Counted from the stretch's first letter, positions 17,631-27,337 are shown. The stretch is 64,000 nucleotides of DNA from Pseudochelatococcus contaminans (GCF_014195635.1 NZ_JACICC010000001.1:682001-746000); one strand, 5' to 3'. A program made the numbers and translations. The notes: generated by a model from the sequence alone, not told the origin.

Positions 17631-18545
17631 TCAGAGCTTCGTCGGCGGTACGACGGTGGCGACGATTGACGAATCGAGCGCTTCGTAATCGTGCAGGCCA
17701 ATGACGTCATAAAGCTCGGCGCGGGTCTGCATGCCGTCGAGGATGGCCTTGACGGAGCCGTCGCGCTTCAGCGTGGCGTAGAGCTTTTCCTGCGCCTTGT
17801 TGGCGACGCGCAGCGACGACACCGGCCAGATGATCATCTTGTAGCCGAAATCTTCGAACTGCTGCGCCGTGTAGTAGGGCGTGCGGCCAAATTCGGTCAT
17901 GTTGCCGAGCAGCGGCACGCCGGGCAGGCGCCTTGCGAACTCGCGGAACAGCTCTTCGTCATTCAGCGCTTCGGGGAAGATGGCGTCAGCGCCGGCTTCG
18001 ACATAGAGCTTGGCGCGGGCGACTGCGCCCTCGATGCCCTCGCTGGCGGCGGCATCGGTGCGGGCGATGACGTAGAGATGGCGGCGAGCCTTGACGGCGG
18101 CCGCGACCTTGGTGGCCATGTCGTGGGCGTCGGCCAGCTTCTTGTCGTTGAGGTGGCCGCACTTCTTGGGCAGCAACTGGTCTTCCAGATGGATCGCGCC
18201 AGCGCCTGCATCTTCGAAGGTGCGCACGGCGTGCATCACGTTGAGGGCTTCGCCATAGCCGGTGTCGCCGTCAACAAGCACCGGCAGGCCGGATGCGCGC
18301 GCCACCTGGCGGATGAAGAAGGCGACCTCATCGACGGTGATGATGCCAAGATCCGGCAGGCCCATGGATGCCGTCATCGCCGCGCCGGACAGATAAACCG
18401 CGTCGAACCCGGCGTTGCGTGCCTGGATCGCTGCCTGACCGTTGTGCGCGCCCGGGATCTGGAGAATGCCGGGACGCTCCACCAGCGCGCGAAAGCGCAC
18501 GCCTGCGGGTTCTTGAGAAAGATCGGAAGCAACTAGATAAGGCAT
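17631..18545 (-). CDS. prpB: Methylisocitrate lyase (PrpB)
   Basis: Cleaves 2-methylisocitrate to succinate and pyruvate, the last step of the 2-methylcitrate cycle for propionate. The isocitrate-lyase family TIM barrel shows IPGAHNGQAAIQARNAGFDAVYLSGAAM, VDGDTGYGEALNV, and the catalytic-cysteine loop LEDQLLPKKCGHL. The start is ATG at 18545 (MPYLVASDLSQEPAG); the open frame continues upstream to 18626 but without protein-like sequence. It is third in prpD-prpC-prpB, separated from prpC by 143 nt containing a hairpin, so its level may differ from that of the first two genes. Confidence 0.94.
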   Translation of the reverse strand: MPYLVASDLSQEPAGVRFRALVERPGILQIPGAHNGQAAIQARNAGFDAVYLSGAAMTASMGLPDLGIITVDEVAFFIRQVARASGLPVLVDGDTGYGEALNVMHAVRTFEDAGAGAIHLEDQLLPKKCGHLNDKKLADAHDMATKVAAAVKARRHLYVIARTDAAASEGIEGAVARAKLYVEAGADAIFPEALNDEELFREFARRLPGVPLLGNMTEFGRTPYYTAQQFEDFGYKMIIWPVSSLRVANKAQEKLYATLKRDGSVKAILDGMQTRAELYDVIGLHDYEALDSSIVATVVPPTKL

Positions 18546-18656
18546 GGTTCTATTCCTTGAAACAGGCGCGGCATGAACTGTGCCGGCTGGCGGCCGGGTT
18601 GTCGCCCATGATATGCCGTCGCGCATGACATGTATTGACGGCTGTCCTTAAATGAA

Positions 18657-18678
18657 ACCGGCGGGCAAGCCCGCCGGT
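18657..18678 (-). terminator. Intercistronic hairpin between prpC and prpB
   Basis: ACCGGCGGG (18657-18665), loop CAAG, CCCGCCGGT (18670-18678): nine perfect pairs. There is no T-run on the minus-strand side beyond a short TTT, so it may attenuate or protect the upstream message rather than stop it fully. Confidence 0.55.
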
Positions 18679-18688
18679 CGTCATATCT

Positions 18689-19861
18689 TCACGCGGCTTT
18701 TCCGCGTTTCGCGATGGGAACGAACTCAAGGTTCTCCGGTCCGGTGTAGTTGGCGGACGGGCGGATGATCTTGTTGTCCGTGCGCTGCTCGATGACATGC
18801 GCGGCCCAGCCGGCCGTGCGGGAAATCACGAACAGCGGCGTAAACATCGCTGTCGGCACGCCGAGCAGGTGGTAGGAAACGGCGCTGAACCAGTCGAGGT
18901 TGGGGAACATCTTCTTCACGTCCCACATGACCGACTCGATCCGCGCGGCGATGTCGAAGAGCGCCGTGGAGCCGGCCTCCTCCGACAGCTTGCGCGCCAC
19001 TTCCTTGATCACGACGTTGCGCGGGTCCGACACCGTGTAGACGGGGTGGCCGAAGCCGATGACCACTTCCTTCGCCTCGACGCGGCGGCGGATGTCGGCC
19101 TCGGCCTCGTCCGGATCGCCGTAGCGCTTCTGGATCTCGAAGGCCACCTCGTTCGCGCCGCCGTGCTTGGGGCCGCGCAGCGCGCCGATGGCTCCGGTGA
19201 TGGCGGAGTAGAAGTCCGACCCCGTGCCCGCGATGGTGCGCGCCGTGAAGGTCGAGGCGTTGAACTCATGCTCTGCATAGAGAATGAGCGACACGTGCAT
19301 CGCCTTGACCTGCTCCTCGGTTGGCCTCTTGCCGTGCAGCAGGTGCAGGAAGTGCCCGCCGATGGAGTCGTCGTCCGTCTCCACTTCGATCCGACGGCCG
19401 TTGTGGCTGTAGTGATACCAGTAGAGCAGGGCCGAACCCAGCGACGCGATGAGCCTGTCGGCAAGGTCGCGTGCGCCGGGGTGGTTATGGTCTGCTGCTT
19501 CGGGAAGCACGCTGCCCAGAACCGAAACTGCCGTGCGCTGGACGTCCATCGGGTGGGAGGAGGCGGGTAACGCCTCCAGCACCGTCTTGAGCGTCGCGGG
19601 CAGGCCGCGCAGGCCGCGCAGCTTTGCCTTGTACGCGTCCAGCTCCCCTTGCGTCGGCAGACGCTCGTGGATCAGCAGATGGGCGATTTCCTCGAATTCA
19701 CTGTCTTTTGCGACGTCAAGAATATCGTAGCCGCGATAGTGAAGATCGTTGCCGGTGCGCCCGACGGTGCAGAGCGCGGTGTTACCCGCGACGACACCGG
19801 AAAGCGCGACCGACTTCTTCGGCGCTGGCTTCTTGACCTCATTATTATTGTTTGTGGTCAT
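18689..19861 (-). CDS. prpC: 2-methylcitrate synthase (PrpC)
   Basis: Condenses propionyl-CoA and oxaloacetate to 2-methylcitrate. It is a citrate-synthase family protein of 390 residues, shorter than the TCA-cycle enzyme and lacking its N-terminal extension. Motifs: [29 protein letters not shown] near the N-terminus, catalytic histidines in [15 protein letters not shown] and the [13 protein letters not shown] loop, and [21 protein letters not shown] near the end. The context between prpD and prpB makes methylcitrate rather than citrate synthase the right call. Only 3 nt separate it from prpD. Confidence 0.95.
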   Translation of the reverse strand: MTTNNNNEVKKPAPKKSVALSGVVAGNTALCTVGRTGNDLHYRGYDILDVAKDSEFEEIAHLLIHERLPTQGELDAYKAKLRGLRGLPATLKTVLEALPASSHPMDVQRTAVSVLGSVLPEAADHNHPGARDLADRLIASLGSALLYWYHYSHNGRRIEVETDDDSIGGHFLHLLHGKRPTEEQVKAMHVSLILYAEHEFNASTFTARTIAGTGSDFYSAITGAIGALRGPKHGGANEVAFEIQKRYGDPDEAEADIRRRVEAKEVVIGFGHPVYTVSDPRNVVIKEVARKLSEEAGSTALFDIAARIESVMWDVKKMFPNLDWFSAVSYHLLGVPTAMFTPLFVISRTAGWAAHVIEQRTDNKIIRPSANYTGPENLEFVPIAKRGKAA

Positions 19862-19864
19862 AGC

Positions 19865-21385
19865 TCAGTTGTTTCCCTTCCAGTCGAAGATGCCGGAAGC
19901 GGGCGTGATCAGCTTGCCGGCGGGCAGGGTGAACGTCAGCCCGACGACCTCGTCGGCCGTCAGCTCGGGCAGGCGCTCGACAAGCGCCAGGAAGCGATCC
20001 TGCTCGGCCACGTCCAGAACGCCGTCGGCAAGCAGGCGGAACTTCTTGATGTAGTCGGGGCGCTTGAAGGGGCGCGCGCCCAGCGGATGCGCATCGGCCA
20101 CCGCCAACTCGTCCTCGATGACCGTGCCGTCTTCCAGCGTCACGACCACGCGGCCGCCGAACGCCTTTTCCTTCGGGTCATGCGAGTGGTAGCGGCGCGT
20201 CCACTCCGGATCTTCCACGGTGGAGATCTTGTGCCACAGCGTCACCGTCTCGGGGCGTCCTGCGCGCTCGGGCGCATAGCTGTTGACGTGGTGCCAGCCG
20301 CCATCTTCCAGCGCGACGGCGAAGATGTACATGATGGAGTGATCCAGCGTCTCGCGGCTCGCCTTGGGGTCCATCTTCTGCGGATCGTTCGCGCCCGTGC
20401 CGATCACGTAGTGGGTGTGATGGCTGGTGTGAATGACGATGCTCTTGACCTTCGACAGGTCGCCAACCTTCGGGCCAAGACGGCGGGCAAGGTCGATGAG
20501 CGCCTGGCTCTGGTACTCTGCCGAGTGCTCCTTGGTGTAGGTGTCGAGGATGGCGCGCTTGGCCTCGCCCTTGTCGGGCAGCGGCACGGTGTATTCACGC
20601 GACGGGCCGCCGAGCAGCCATGCGATGAAGCCGTCCTCGCCTTCCCACGCCGGGGAAGGAGCGCCTTCGCCGCGCAGCACGCGGTCCACGGCCTCGACGG
20701 CCAGCTTGCCGGCGAAGCCGGGTGCGTAGGCTTTCCAGCTCGAAATCTCACCCTTACGCGACTGGCGCGTGGTGGTGGAGGTGTGCAGCGCCTGCTGAAC
20801 GGCCTGATAGATGATTTCGGTCGGCAGCTTCAGCAGCGTGCCGATACCCGCGGCGGCGGATGGGCCGAGGTGGGCGATGTGGTCGATCTTGAACTCGTGC
20901 AGGCAGATGCCCTTCACGAGATCGACCTGGATCTCGTAACCCGTCGCGATGCCGCGGATCAGGTCCGCGCCGTTCTGGCGCGTGTGCTGTGCCACCGCGA
21001 GGATCGGCGGAATGTTGTCGCCGGGGTGCGAGTAGTCAGCGGCGAGGAACGTGTCGTGGTAGTCGAGTTCGCGCACAGCGGCGCCGTTGGCCCATGCGGC
21101 CCACTCGGGCGAGACGCGCTGATCCTGCGGCAGGCCGAAAACCGTCGCGCCGGGCTTGAAGGGATGCGCGACAGCCTGGCCGCGAGCGCTGGCAACCGGG
21201 CGACGGTTGACGGAAGCGGCGGCAACGGCGGCGTTATCGATGATGCGGTTGCCGATTTCCTCGACGACGGCAGGCTCGATGGCGACCGGATCGGCGGCAA
21301 CCTCGGCGATCTTCCAGGCAAGCTGATCTTCACGCGCCAGATTTTCAGACGACTTGTAGGTGCGGACCTTGTGCTGGGTAACCAT
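19865..21385 (-). CDS. prpD: 2-methylcitrate dehydratase (PrpD)
   Basis: Iron-independent MmgE/PrpD-family enzyme dehydrating 2-methylcitrate to 2-methylaconitate. At 506 residues it has the family's hallmarks [16 protein letters not shown], the [21 protein letters not shown] segment, [21 protein letters not shown], and the conserved [22 protein letters not shown]. It is the first gene of the prpDCB operon, and its start faces prpR across a region holding two GCAA-type operator candidates. An aconitase-type partner (AcnD/PrpF) is not present, as expected when PrpD itself is used. Confidence 0.95.
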   Translation of the reverse strand: MVTQHKVRTYKSSENLAREDQLAWKIAEVAADPVAIEPAVVEEIGNRIIDNAAVAAASVNRRPVASARGQAVAHPFKPGATVFGLPQDQRVSPEWAAWANGAAVRELDYHDTFLAADYSHPGDNIPPILAVAQHTRQNGADLIRGIATGYEIQVDLVKGICLHEFKIDHIAHLGPSAAAGIGTLLKLPTEIIYQAVQQALHTSTTTRQSRKGEISSWKAYAPGFAGKLAVEAVDRVLRGEGAPSPAWEGEDGFIAWLLGGPSREYTVPLPDKGEAKRAILDTYTKEHSAEYQSQALIDLARRLGPKVGDLSKVKSIVIHTSHHTHYVIGTGANDPQKMDPKASRETLDHSIMYIFAVALEDGGWHHVNSYAPERAGRPETVTLWHKISTVEDPEWTRRYHSHDPKEKAFGGRVVVTLEDGTVIEDELAVADAHPLGARPFKRPDYIKKFRLLADGVLDVAEQDRFLALVERLPELTADEVVGLTFTLPAGKLITPASGIFDWKGNN

Positions 21386-21530
21386 GGAGTGCTCCTCGGA
21401 GGTTGATGGAACGGCCGAATGACGCCGATACGCTCATGCTCATCGAGTTCACGATGCTTCCGGGCTGGCTGGCAGCAAACCGGCGCAGGTCGCTGAACCC
21501 GCTTGATCGGGGAGGCGTCAAACCTGTGAA

Positions 21531-21549
21531 TTTTGCAATATACGCAATT
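21531..21549. promoter_or_regulatory. Operator candidate 1 in the prpD/prpR promoter region
   Basis: TTTTGCAATATACGCAATT: two GCAA cores nine bases apart, the same layout as the second site at 21604. It lies between the divergent prpD and prpR genes. The short-chain acyl-CoA regulators of this family are reported to bind paired TTTGCAAA-like half-sites. Confidence 0.55.
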
Positions 21550-21603
21550 CACGAGGCTCGCAAGACGCCTGCTCTGCATAGTTTTCCAGCCGATATCATG
21601 CTA

Positions 21604-21622
21604 TTTTGCAAAGATTGCAAAT
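21604..21622. promoter_or_regulatory. Operator candidate 2, just upstream of prpR
   Basis: TTTTGCAAAGATTGCAAAT: both half-sites close to TTTGCAAA. It ends 14 nt before the preferred TTG start of prpR, so it would allow autoregulation. Confidence 0.6.
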
Positions 21623-21636
21623 ACGGGAGGCCGATA

Positions 21637-23211
21637 TTGGAAAGAAGCCCTGCTCGCATAAGGACTTCCACTCTGGCGAGAGCCAATGCATCCACCGTCG
21701 TTGTTGAAGGGGCGCGCGCGGCCCGCAGCGACAGGAAAAAGAACTTCATCGGCGTGCGTCTTCGGCGCCTGCGCGAAGAAAGACAGATGACGCAGCAAGC
21801 TCTTGCGCTCGCCATCGGGCTTTCGCCCAGTTATCTCAACCAGCTTGAGAACAACCAGCGCCCCGTTACGACGAAGGTATTATTGCGCCTCGACGCCTTC
21901 TTCGGGGCCGATTTGCGCCTGCTGTCGCACGACGACGAGGCGCGGCTTATCGCCAACCTTGGCGATGCGCTGGCGGACCCGATGATCGGCGAGGTGATTT
22001 CGCGTGCCGAGCTGCATGAGGTAGCGAGCAACATGCCGGCGGTTGCCCGCGCCTTCATCACGCTTCACCGGCGCTACCGGCAGTTGAGCGAACAGACGGC
22101 GGCGCTCACGGCGCGTCTTGGCAGCGAAAGATCGGACGGTACGGGCGCGCGGGGCGAATTTTCCGCCGATGCCGAGGCGGATGGCGGCGCGGATACGGCG
22201 CTTCCCTATGCGCCGTTCGAGGAAGTGCGCGAGTTCATGTATGAACGCCACAACCACATCGCGGAACTCGACTCGGCGGCGGAGACGCTGGCCATGTTTG
22301 CCGGCGTACGGTCCGGCAACGCAGTCGCGGACCTGGCTGCGCTTATGGCGCGCCGCCATAACGCGCAGGTCGAGATCATGGTCGCCAACGATGGTGCGGA
22401 GCGGGAAGTTCAGCGCCATTACGATCCCACGACGCGCGTGTTACGTCTGTCGCCCCGCCTGCGGGCCGGCCAGCAGGCGTTTCAGATCGCTACGCAACTG
22501 GCGCTGATGGAACATGGCGATCTGATCGATACGCTCGTGGGGCAGGGGGGCTTCACCAGCGAGGAAGCGCGCGGCCTGATGCGCATCGCCCTTGCCAACT
22601 ACTTCGCCGGGGCGCTCATTCTGCCTTATCGCGTGTTTTTGGAGGCGGCGGAGGCGCGGCGCTATGATATCGACCTGTTGAGCCATCACTTCAGCGTCGG
22701 CTTCGAGACCATCTGTCATCGGCTCAGCACGCTTCAGCGGCCGGATGCGCGCGGCGTGCCGTTCTTCTTTATTCGCGTTGATCGGGCGGGGAATATCTCG
22801 AAGCGCCAGTCCGCCACGGACTTTCACTTTTCGCGCATCGGCGGCACGTGCCCATTGTGGAACGTGTATGAGGCCTTCGCCCATCCCGGCCGCGTCCTGA
22901 CGCAGATCGCGCAGATGCCGGACGGGCGTGCTTATCTGTGGGTGGCGCGCACGGTTTCACGCCACCACGGCGGCTATCGCGCACCGAGCAAGACCTTCGC
23001 CATCGCACTGGGCTGCGATCTGCGCCATGCCAGCCGCCTCGTGTATTCAGACGGACTGGACCTCAACAATCCCGCGGCCGCAACGCCGATCGGTGTGGGC
23101 TGCAAGGTCTGCGAGCGCAGGGCCTGCCCGCAGCGCGCATTTCCACCGATCGGCCGTGCGCTGCGCGTGGACGAGATGCAGCGCAACTTCTCACCCTATC
23201 CGGTGAAGTAA
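21637..23211 (+). CDS. prpR: Short-chain acyl-CoA regulator, XRE + DUF2083 (PrpR/ScfR/PccR type)
   Basis: Transcription regulator of propionate genes in alphaproteobacteria; it senses acyl-CoA in studied members. A helix-turn-helix of the XRE type (IGVRLRRLREERQMTQQALA through SPSYLNQLENNQRPVTTKVL) lies near residues 35-90. An IrrE-like/peptidase-like middle region follows (FQIATQLALMEHGD and later), then DUF2083 with a C-terminal cysteine cluster VGCKVCERRACPQRAF. The frame is open from 21403, but GGGAGG at 21625-21630 is spaced 6 nt from TTG 21637, and the operator-like element lies just before it. I therefore take TTG 21637 (524 residues). It is divergent from prpDCB. Confidence 0.88.
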   Translation: MERSPARIRTSTLARANASTVVVEGARAARSDRKKNFIGVRLRRLREERQMTQQALALAIGLSPSYLNQLENNQRPVTTKVLLRLDAFFGADLRLLSHDDEARLIANLGDALADPMIGEVISRAELHEVASNMPAVARAFITLHRRYRQLSEQTAALTARLGSERSDGTGARGEFSADAEADGGADTALPYAPFEEVREFMYERHNHIAELDSAAETLAMFAGVRSGNAVADLAALMARRHNAQVEIMVANDGAEREVQRHYDPTTRVLRLSPRLRAGQQAFQIATQLALMEHGDLIDTLVGQGGFTSEEARGLMRIALANYFAGALILPYRVFLEAAEARRYDIDLLSHHFSVGFETICHRLSTLQRPDARGVPFFFIRVDRAGNISKRQSATDFHFSRIGGTCPLWNVYEAFAHPGRVLTQIAQMPDGRAYLWVARTVSRHHGGYRAPSKTFAIALGCDLRHASRLVYSDGLDLNNPAAATPIGVGCKVCERRACPQRAFPPIGRALRVDEMQRNFSPYPVK

Positions 23212-23220
23212 CAAGGGGCC

Positions 23221-23245
23221 GGCAGCGGCATGAAACGCCGCTGCC
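23221..23245. terminator. Hairpin between convergent prpR and the periplasmic gene
   Basis: GGCAGCGGC, loop ATGAAAC, GCCGCTGCC: nine perfect pairs between two converging genes. There is no clear T-run. Confidence 0.55.
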
Positions 23246-23257
23246 CTGCCTGAGGGA

Positions 23258-24061
23258 TTACAGCTTCGGTTTTTCGGCTGCGTTCTTGACGCGCTCGGCG
23301 GCCTCGGCCTGACCTTTCTCCAGCATATCGTAAACCGTGCGGAGATTGTCCGCCGCTGCGGCATAATCGACGAGCCAGAATTCGGCGAGATCCGCCATTT
23401 CTTGTACGTCGCCCCTGTTATCGACCTTTACGCGGAGAGTCACGCCGCATTTCGTCTCCAGGCGATACGGCCCATCGTCGTTGAGTCCGGAGAAACTGAA
23501 CGAACCGTTGCGCATCTTGAGGACCTTGTCCTCATCTCTGCGTAAGCAGGGATGATAGCCGTTGCGCTCGAACTCGAACTTGCTTGTGCCCCAGTTCCAC
23601 TCCGGATAAATACCCTGAAACTGCGGGTCGATTGTGATCATCGGTCCGGCTTTGGCGATCATCGCCTCCTTGATATCCTCGACGAGCACCTGCTCCCGCA
23701 CGGCAGGTCCCTGTCCCGGACGCCAGCCATCGGTGAAATAGTGCTTCCGCCAGATGCCGATCACCGGATGCGGCGGCGTGACCGCGGCGGCGACGAAGAT
23801 GAAGCTGTTATCGTTTACCCGGCCTTCCAGGCCAAACGCTATCTCCTCTGAGGCGAACGCACCCGCCTTCAGTCTCCCTTTCTGGATCTGGATTTTGTAG
23901 CCGATCCCTGAATCATTCAGTTTCTGCTCGGCCGATTCAAGGCTGTCTCCCATCTTGATGCCCAGTATGTCCGCATCTCTGGCGGTTTGGGCATTGGTTG
24001 CTGCTGCCGGTATTGCGGCGGCAAGGATGGCGATCGTCAAAGCTTTAAAACACTTACGCAT
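23258..24061 (-). CDS. Uncharacterised secreted protein
   Basis: The 267-residue protein has a clean Sec signal peptide (MRKCFKALTIAILAAAIPAA then ATNAQ), so it should be periplasmic. The mature part begins TARDADILGIKMGDSLESAEQKL, a short module I recognise only as a recurring opening of uncharacterised proteobacterial exported proteins. There are no catalytic motifs or membrane spans. Two cysteines (PCLRRDED and KCGVTLRV) might form a disulfide. It stands alone, convergent with prpR, and its upstream region is AT-rich. No function is assigned. Confidence 0.7.
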   Translation of the reverse strand: MRKCFKALTIAILAAAIPAAATNAQTARDADILGIKMGDSLESAEQKLNDSGIGYKIQIQKGRLKAGAFASEEIAFGLEGRVNDNSFIFVAAAVTPPHPVIGIWRKHYFTDGWRPGQGPAVREQVLVEDIKEAMIAKAGPMITIDPQFQGIYPEWNWGTSKFEFERNGYHPCLRRDEDKVLKMRNGSFSFSGLNDDGPYRLETKCGVTLRVKVDNRGDVQEMADLAEFWLVDYAAAADNLRTVYDMLEKGQAEAAERVKNAAEKPKL

Positions 24062-24478
24062 GGATATAATCTCTATGATTTAAATCATATGGTGGCAATT
24101 ATGCAAAAATGTTTGCATGCGATTTCTATAGAGTACTTCGGAAAAAATACAATGATGCTTAAAAATATTTCTGTGGCAAATGAAATCAGGCTTGGGGCAA
24201 GTCAGACTTGAGGCAAGTCAGGCTTGGGGCAAGCGAATTGCGTTCGGTCGATCAGCCGATAATCGATCTGGATAACTGATCGGTGAATGCCGTTGCGGCC
24301 TTGCTAAATGTCTATTAAATTAATATACTAACTGTGATGATGCTTTTGGTGTCGTTGCAAATGGCAGCGCCTCCTCTCTGGCGGGGAGAGCGCTGTCTTC
24401 TCGGCGGCAGCCGCAGCTTTTGGCATGCCCAGCGCGCCCGGCGTTGGTTATGAGCCCACTTGATCAAGGAACCCGGTA
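24062..24478. other. Intergenic promoter region with tandem repeat
   Basis: This 417-nt stretch between divergent genes holds no gene that I can support. It contains the 3 x 16 tandem repeat listed separately and an AT-rich segment near 24305-24330 (ATTAAATTAATATACTAA) that could carry the tauA promoter. The last 10 bases before tauA include AAGGA as ribosome-binding site. Confidence 0.5.
24187..24234. repeat. Three tandem copies of a 16-bp unit
   Basis: CAGGCTTGGGGCAAGT at 24187, CAGACTTGAGGCAAGT at 24203 and CAGGCTTGGGGCAAGC at 24219: three directly adjacent 16-mers with two or fewer changes, in the intergenic region upstream of tauA. Confidence 0.85.
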
Positions 24479-25471
24479 ATGAAAATCACGAAGTCGCTTT
24501 TAAAAATGGGTTTGGCTTTGGCCTTTGGCGGCGCTGCTTTTGCGGCGCATGCGGCTGATCTGACGGTGGGTTATCAGACCATCCCGACTCCGTCGCATGT
24601 CGCGCAGGCCGATGGCCTCTATGAAAAGGCGACGGGTGCCAAGATCGACTGGCGCAAGTTCGATGGCGGGGCCGAGGTGATCAACGCGGTCGCTTCAGGC
24701 AATGTTCAGATCGCCTATCTGGGTTCCAGCCCGTTCGCGGCAGCCATCAACCGCAAGCTGCCGATTGAGGCGTTTTTGATCGCGGCAGAGCTGGGTACCA
24801 GCGAGGAACTGGTGGTGCGCAATGGCTCTGGCATCGAGAAGCCGGAGGATCTGGTGGGCAAGAAAATCGCCACGCCGTTTGCATCCACCAGCCACTACAG
24901 CCTCCTGGCCGCGCTCAAGCATTGGGGTGTCGACGCCAAGCAGGTCAATATCATCAACCTGACGCCAGCCAATATCGCCGCTGCATGGTCGCGCGGCGAC
25001 ATCGACGGTGCCTACACGTGGGATCCGGCGCTCAGCAAGGCGAAGGAAAGCGGCAAGGTGCTCATCAGCTCCGGCGAACTGGCGAAGCTGGGTGCACCCA
25101 CGTTCGACGTCTGGCTGGTGCGCAAGGACTTCGCGGAAAAGCACCCTGAAGTGGTGGCGAAGTTTGCGGAAGTCACGCTGCAGTCCCTCGCTGACTACAC
25201 GAAGGATCCCGTCGCGTGGGTGACCAACAAGGACAACATCGACAAGCTGGTGCGACTGACCGGCGCAACCGAGGTCGAGATTCCCAACGTTCTGTCGGGC
25301 AGCATATTCCTGAACCCCGATCAGCAGATTGAGAAGCTCGGGCAGCCGACCATTGATGCCTTGACGCAGACCTCCGCATTCCTCAAGGAGCAGGGCCGTA
25401 TCGACGAGGTGCTGCCGAGCTACGCTGAATACACGACGCCCAAACACGTCGAAGCTGCTGCAAAGAACTGA
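24479..25471 (+). CDS. tauA: Taurine ABC transporter, substrate-binding protein (TauA)
   Basis: Periplasmic binding protein for taurine or a related aliphatic sulfonate. A signal peptide covers residues 1-25 (LLKMGLALAFGGAAFAAHA|ADL). The mature start LTVGYQTIPTPSHVAQADGLYEK and the segments IDWRKFDGGAEVINAVASGNVQIAYLGSSP and TPANIAAAWSRGDIDGAYTWDP are characteristic of TauA rather than SsuA. At 330 residues it is normal. It heads the tauABC operon with 6 nt before tauB. The taurine dioxygenase gene tauD is not in the cluster, so sulfur release must be encoded elsewhere, or the true substrate differs. Confidence 0.92.
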   Translation: MKITKSLLKMGLALAFGGAAFAAHAADLTVGYQTIPTPSHVAQADGLYEKATGAKIDWRKFDGGAEVINAVASGNVQIAYLGSSPFAAAINRKLPIEAFLIAAELGTSEELVVRNGSGIEKPEDLVGKKIATPFASTSHYSLLAALKHWGVDAKQVNIINLTPANIAAAWSRGDIDGAYTWDPALSKAKESGKVLISSGELAKLGAPTFDVWLVRKDFAEKHPEVVAKFAEVTLQSLADYTKDPVAWVTNKDNIDKLVRLTGATEVEIPNVLSGSIFLNPDQQIEKLGQPTIDALTQTSAFLKEQGRIDEVLPSYAEYTTPKHVEAAAKN

Positions 25472-25477
25472 GGTATT

Positions 25478-26251
25478 ATGGCTTTGCTTGAACTGCGCAA
25501 GGTTGGCGCGCGTTATCCGGGGTCGCGAAACCTCGCGTTGAGCGACATCTCGCTTCGGCTGGGTCCGGAACAACTTGTCGTTGTTCTGGGGCCTTCCGGC
25601 AGCGGCAAGACGACGCTGCTGAATCTGATCGCCGGATTCGCGCTGCCCGCCAGCGGGCAGATCACTCTCAACGGCGCTCCGGTCTCCGGGCCGGGCGCGG
25701 ATCGGGGTGTCGTTTTCCAGCAGGATGCGCTGCTGCCCTGGCAAACGGTGCTGGAAAACGCGGCCTTCGGCCTGGCGTTGCGGGGTGTCCCGCGTGCGGA
25801 GCGTGAGGAGCAGGCGCGCCGGCAATTGGCTCTGGTGGGTCTTGAAGGGTTCGAGCATCGCAATGTCTGGCAACTGTCCGGCGGTCAAAAGCAGCGTGTC
25901 GGCATCGCGCGCGCCCTGACCGCCGATCCCAGCATTCTGCTGCTGGATGAGCCGTTCGGCGCTCTGGATGCGTTTATCCGGGAACAGGCGCAGGAACTGC
26001 TGCTGAATGTCTGGCAAAAGTCCGAAAAGCCGATCTTCCTGATCACCCACGAAATAGAAGAAGCCGTATTTCTGGCGACGGACCTGATCATCCTCGGCGG
26101 CGCGCCGGGCCGCATCGTCGAGCGGCTGACATTGCCTTTCGGGCGTCGTTATGCGGCGGGTGAGCCTGTCCGACAGGTCAAATCCGCTCCGGACTTCATC
26201 GCCGCACGCGAGCACGTTTTGCAACAGGTCTTCCAGGCCCACCACGCCTGA
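25478..26251 (+). CDS. tauB: Taurine ABC transporter ATPase (TauB)
   Basis: Cytoplasmic nucleotide-binding subunit. Walker A is [17 protein letters not shown] near residue 37, the Q-loop [17 protein letters not shown], the signature [15 protein letters not shown], Walker [15 protein letters not shown], and the H-loop histidine in ITHEIEEAV. It is 257 residues, the standard size for nitrate/sulfonate/taurine-family ATPases. Six bases separate it from tauA; tauC follows after 162 nt. Confidence 0.93.
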   Translation: MALLELRKVGARYPGSRNLALSDISLRLGPEQLVVVLGPSGSGKTTLLNLIAGFALPASGQITLNGAPVSGPGADRGVVFQQDALLPWQTVLENAAFGLALRGVPRAEREEQARRQLALVGLEGFEHRNVWQLSGGQKQRVGIARALTADPSILLLDEPFGALDAFIREQAQELLLNVWQKSEKPIFLITHEIEEAVFLATDLIILGGAPGRIVERLTLPFGRRYAAGEPVRQVKSAPDFIAAREHVLQQVFQAHHA

Positions 26252-26413
26252 TTTTGGCCGGCAGGTTGAGAGATGTGTCAGCATCAGCAACGTTCATCTA
26301 TTCAGGCTGAATAGATTGCGTCGTGATTGGCGCTGCACTTTCGATTACGCCGCCGCCGGTTTTGTTTCAGGTATTCATGTTTGCAAATTTTACAGGTGTC
26401 AGGGAAATACGCT

Positions 26414-27307
26414 ATGAGTTCGAATGCGGCCAGCAAGGCCTTGTCCTCAGCCGAGGCGCTTGAAATCGCATCGCCGACGAACCGGGACCATGCATCCGGG
26501 GAGGAACGGGCGGATTGGAAAACACGCCTGCTGTCCGGCTCCGGCTTTACGACGCTGGTCAGCGTCATCACCCTGGCAACGGTGTTGTTCGTATGGTGGG
26601 CGGTTACCGCGCTGGGCTATATCGACGCGCTGTTTCTGCCTGCGCCGCAAGATATCCTGAGCCGCATTGCCCGCCTCGTCACCACCGGGTACATGGATGC
26701 CACGCTTCAGCAGCATCTGGCGGCAAGCCTCTGGCGCATCGGGCTGGCGATGTTTGCCGCCGTGCTTCTGGCGGTCCCGACCGGGATCGCTATCGGCCGC
26801 AGCCGCATTGCCCGGGGAATTTTCGATCCGCTCATCGAACTCTACCGGCCGGTTCCGCCGCTGGCCTATTTGCCGCTGATCGTCATCTGGTTCGGCATTG
26901 GTGAGCTGTCGAAGGTGCTGTTGATCTATCTGGCGATCTTCGCACCCATCGCAATCGCCACCGCAAGCGGGGTGCGCAATGTCGATCCCACACGAATCCG
27001 CGCCGCCCAGTCACTGGGGGCAACGCAGTGGCAGTTGCTGCGCCACGTCATCATTCCAAGCGCCTTGCCGGACATCCTGACCGGATTGCGCATTGGCCTC
27101 GGTGTCGGCTGGTCCACCCTCGTAGCGGCAGAACTCGTGGCGGCGACGCTTGGCTTGGGCTTCATGGTGCAATCGGCGAGTCAGTTTCTGGCGACGGATG
27201 TTGTTGTGAGCGGCATATTGGTCATCGCTCTGATTGCATTCGTGCTGGAAACCGGCCTGCGTCATCTGCAGCGCAAACTAACGCCCTGGCAAGGCCAGTC
27301 ACATTGA
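26414..27307 (+). CDS. tauC: Taurine ABC transporter permease (TauC)
   Basis: Inner-membrane permease with six predicted spans, from TLVSVITLATVLFVWWAVTA to VVVSGILVIALIAFVLETGL. The cytoplasmic EAA loop is RAAQSLGATQWQLLRHVIIPSALPDILTGLRIG. I take ATG 26414 (MSSNAASKALSSAEALEIAS), giving 297 residues; the frame is open from 26327 but the extra residues are Arg/Cys-rich and unlike the family. A Ser/Glu-rich soluble N-terminus of about 40 residues precedes the first span. The 162-nt gap from tauB is larger than usual within such operons. Confidence 0.9.
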   Translation: MSSNAASKALSSAEALEIASPTNRDHASGEERADWKTRLLSGSGFTTLVSVITLATVLFVWWAVTALGYIDALFLPAPQDILSRIARLVTTGYMDATLQQHLAASLWRIGLAMFAAVLLAVPTGIAIGRSRIARGIFDPLIELYRPVPPLAYLPLIVIWFGIGELSKVLLIYLAIFAPIAIATASGVRNVDPTRIRAAQSLGATQWQLLRHVIIPSALPDILTGLRIGLGVGWSTLVAAELVAATLGLGFMVQSASQFLATDVVVSGILVIALIAFVLETGLRHLQRKLTPWQGQSH

Positions 27308-27337
27308 TCGGCGTGGGCCGTTCCTCTCGTGGGCGGC

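Noticed and set aside
19649-21406. 585-codon plus-strand frame across prpC and prpD
   Set aside because: Spans two real minus-strand genes and their junction; typical of third-position GC bias.
24695-26290. 531-codon minus-strand frame across tauA and tauB
   Set aside because: Shadow of two well-supported transporter genes.
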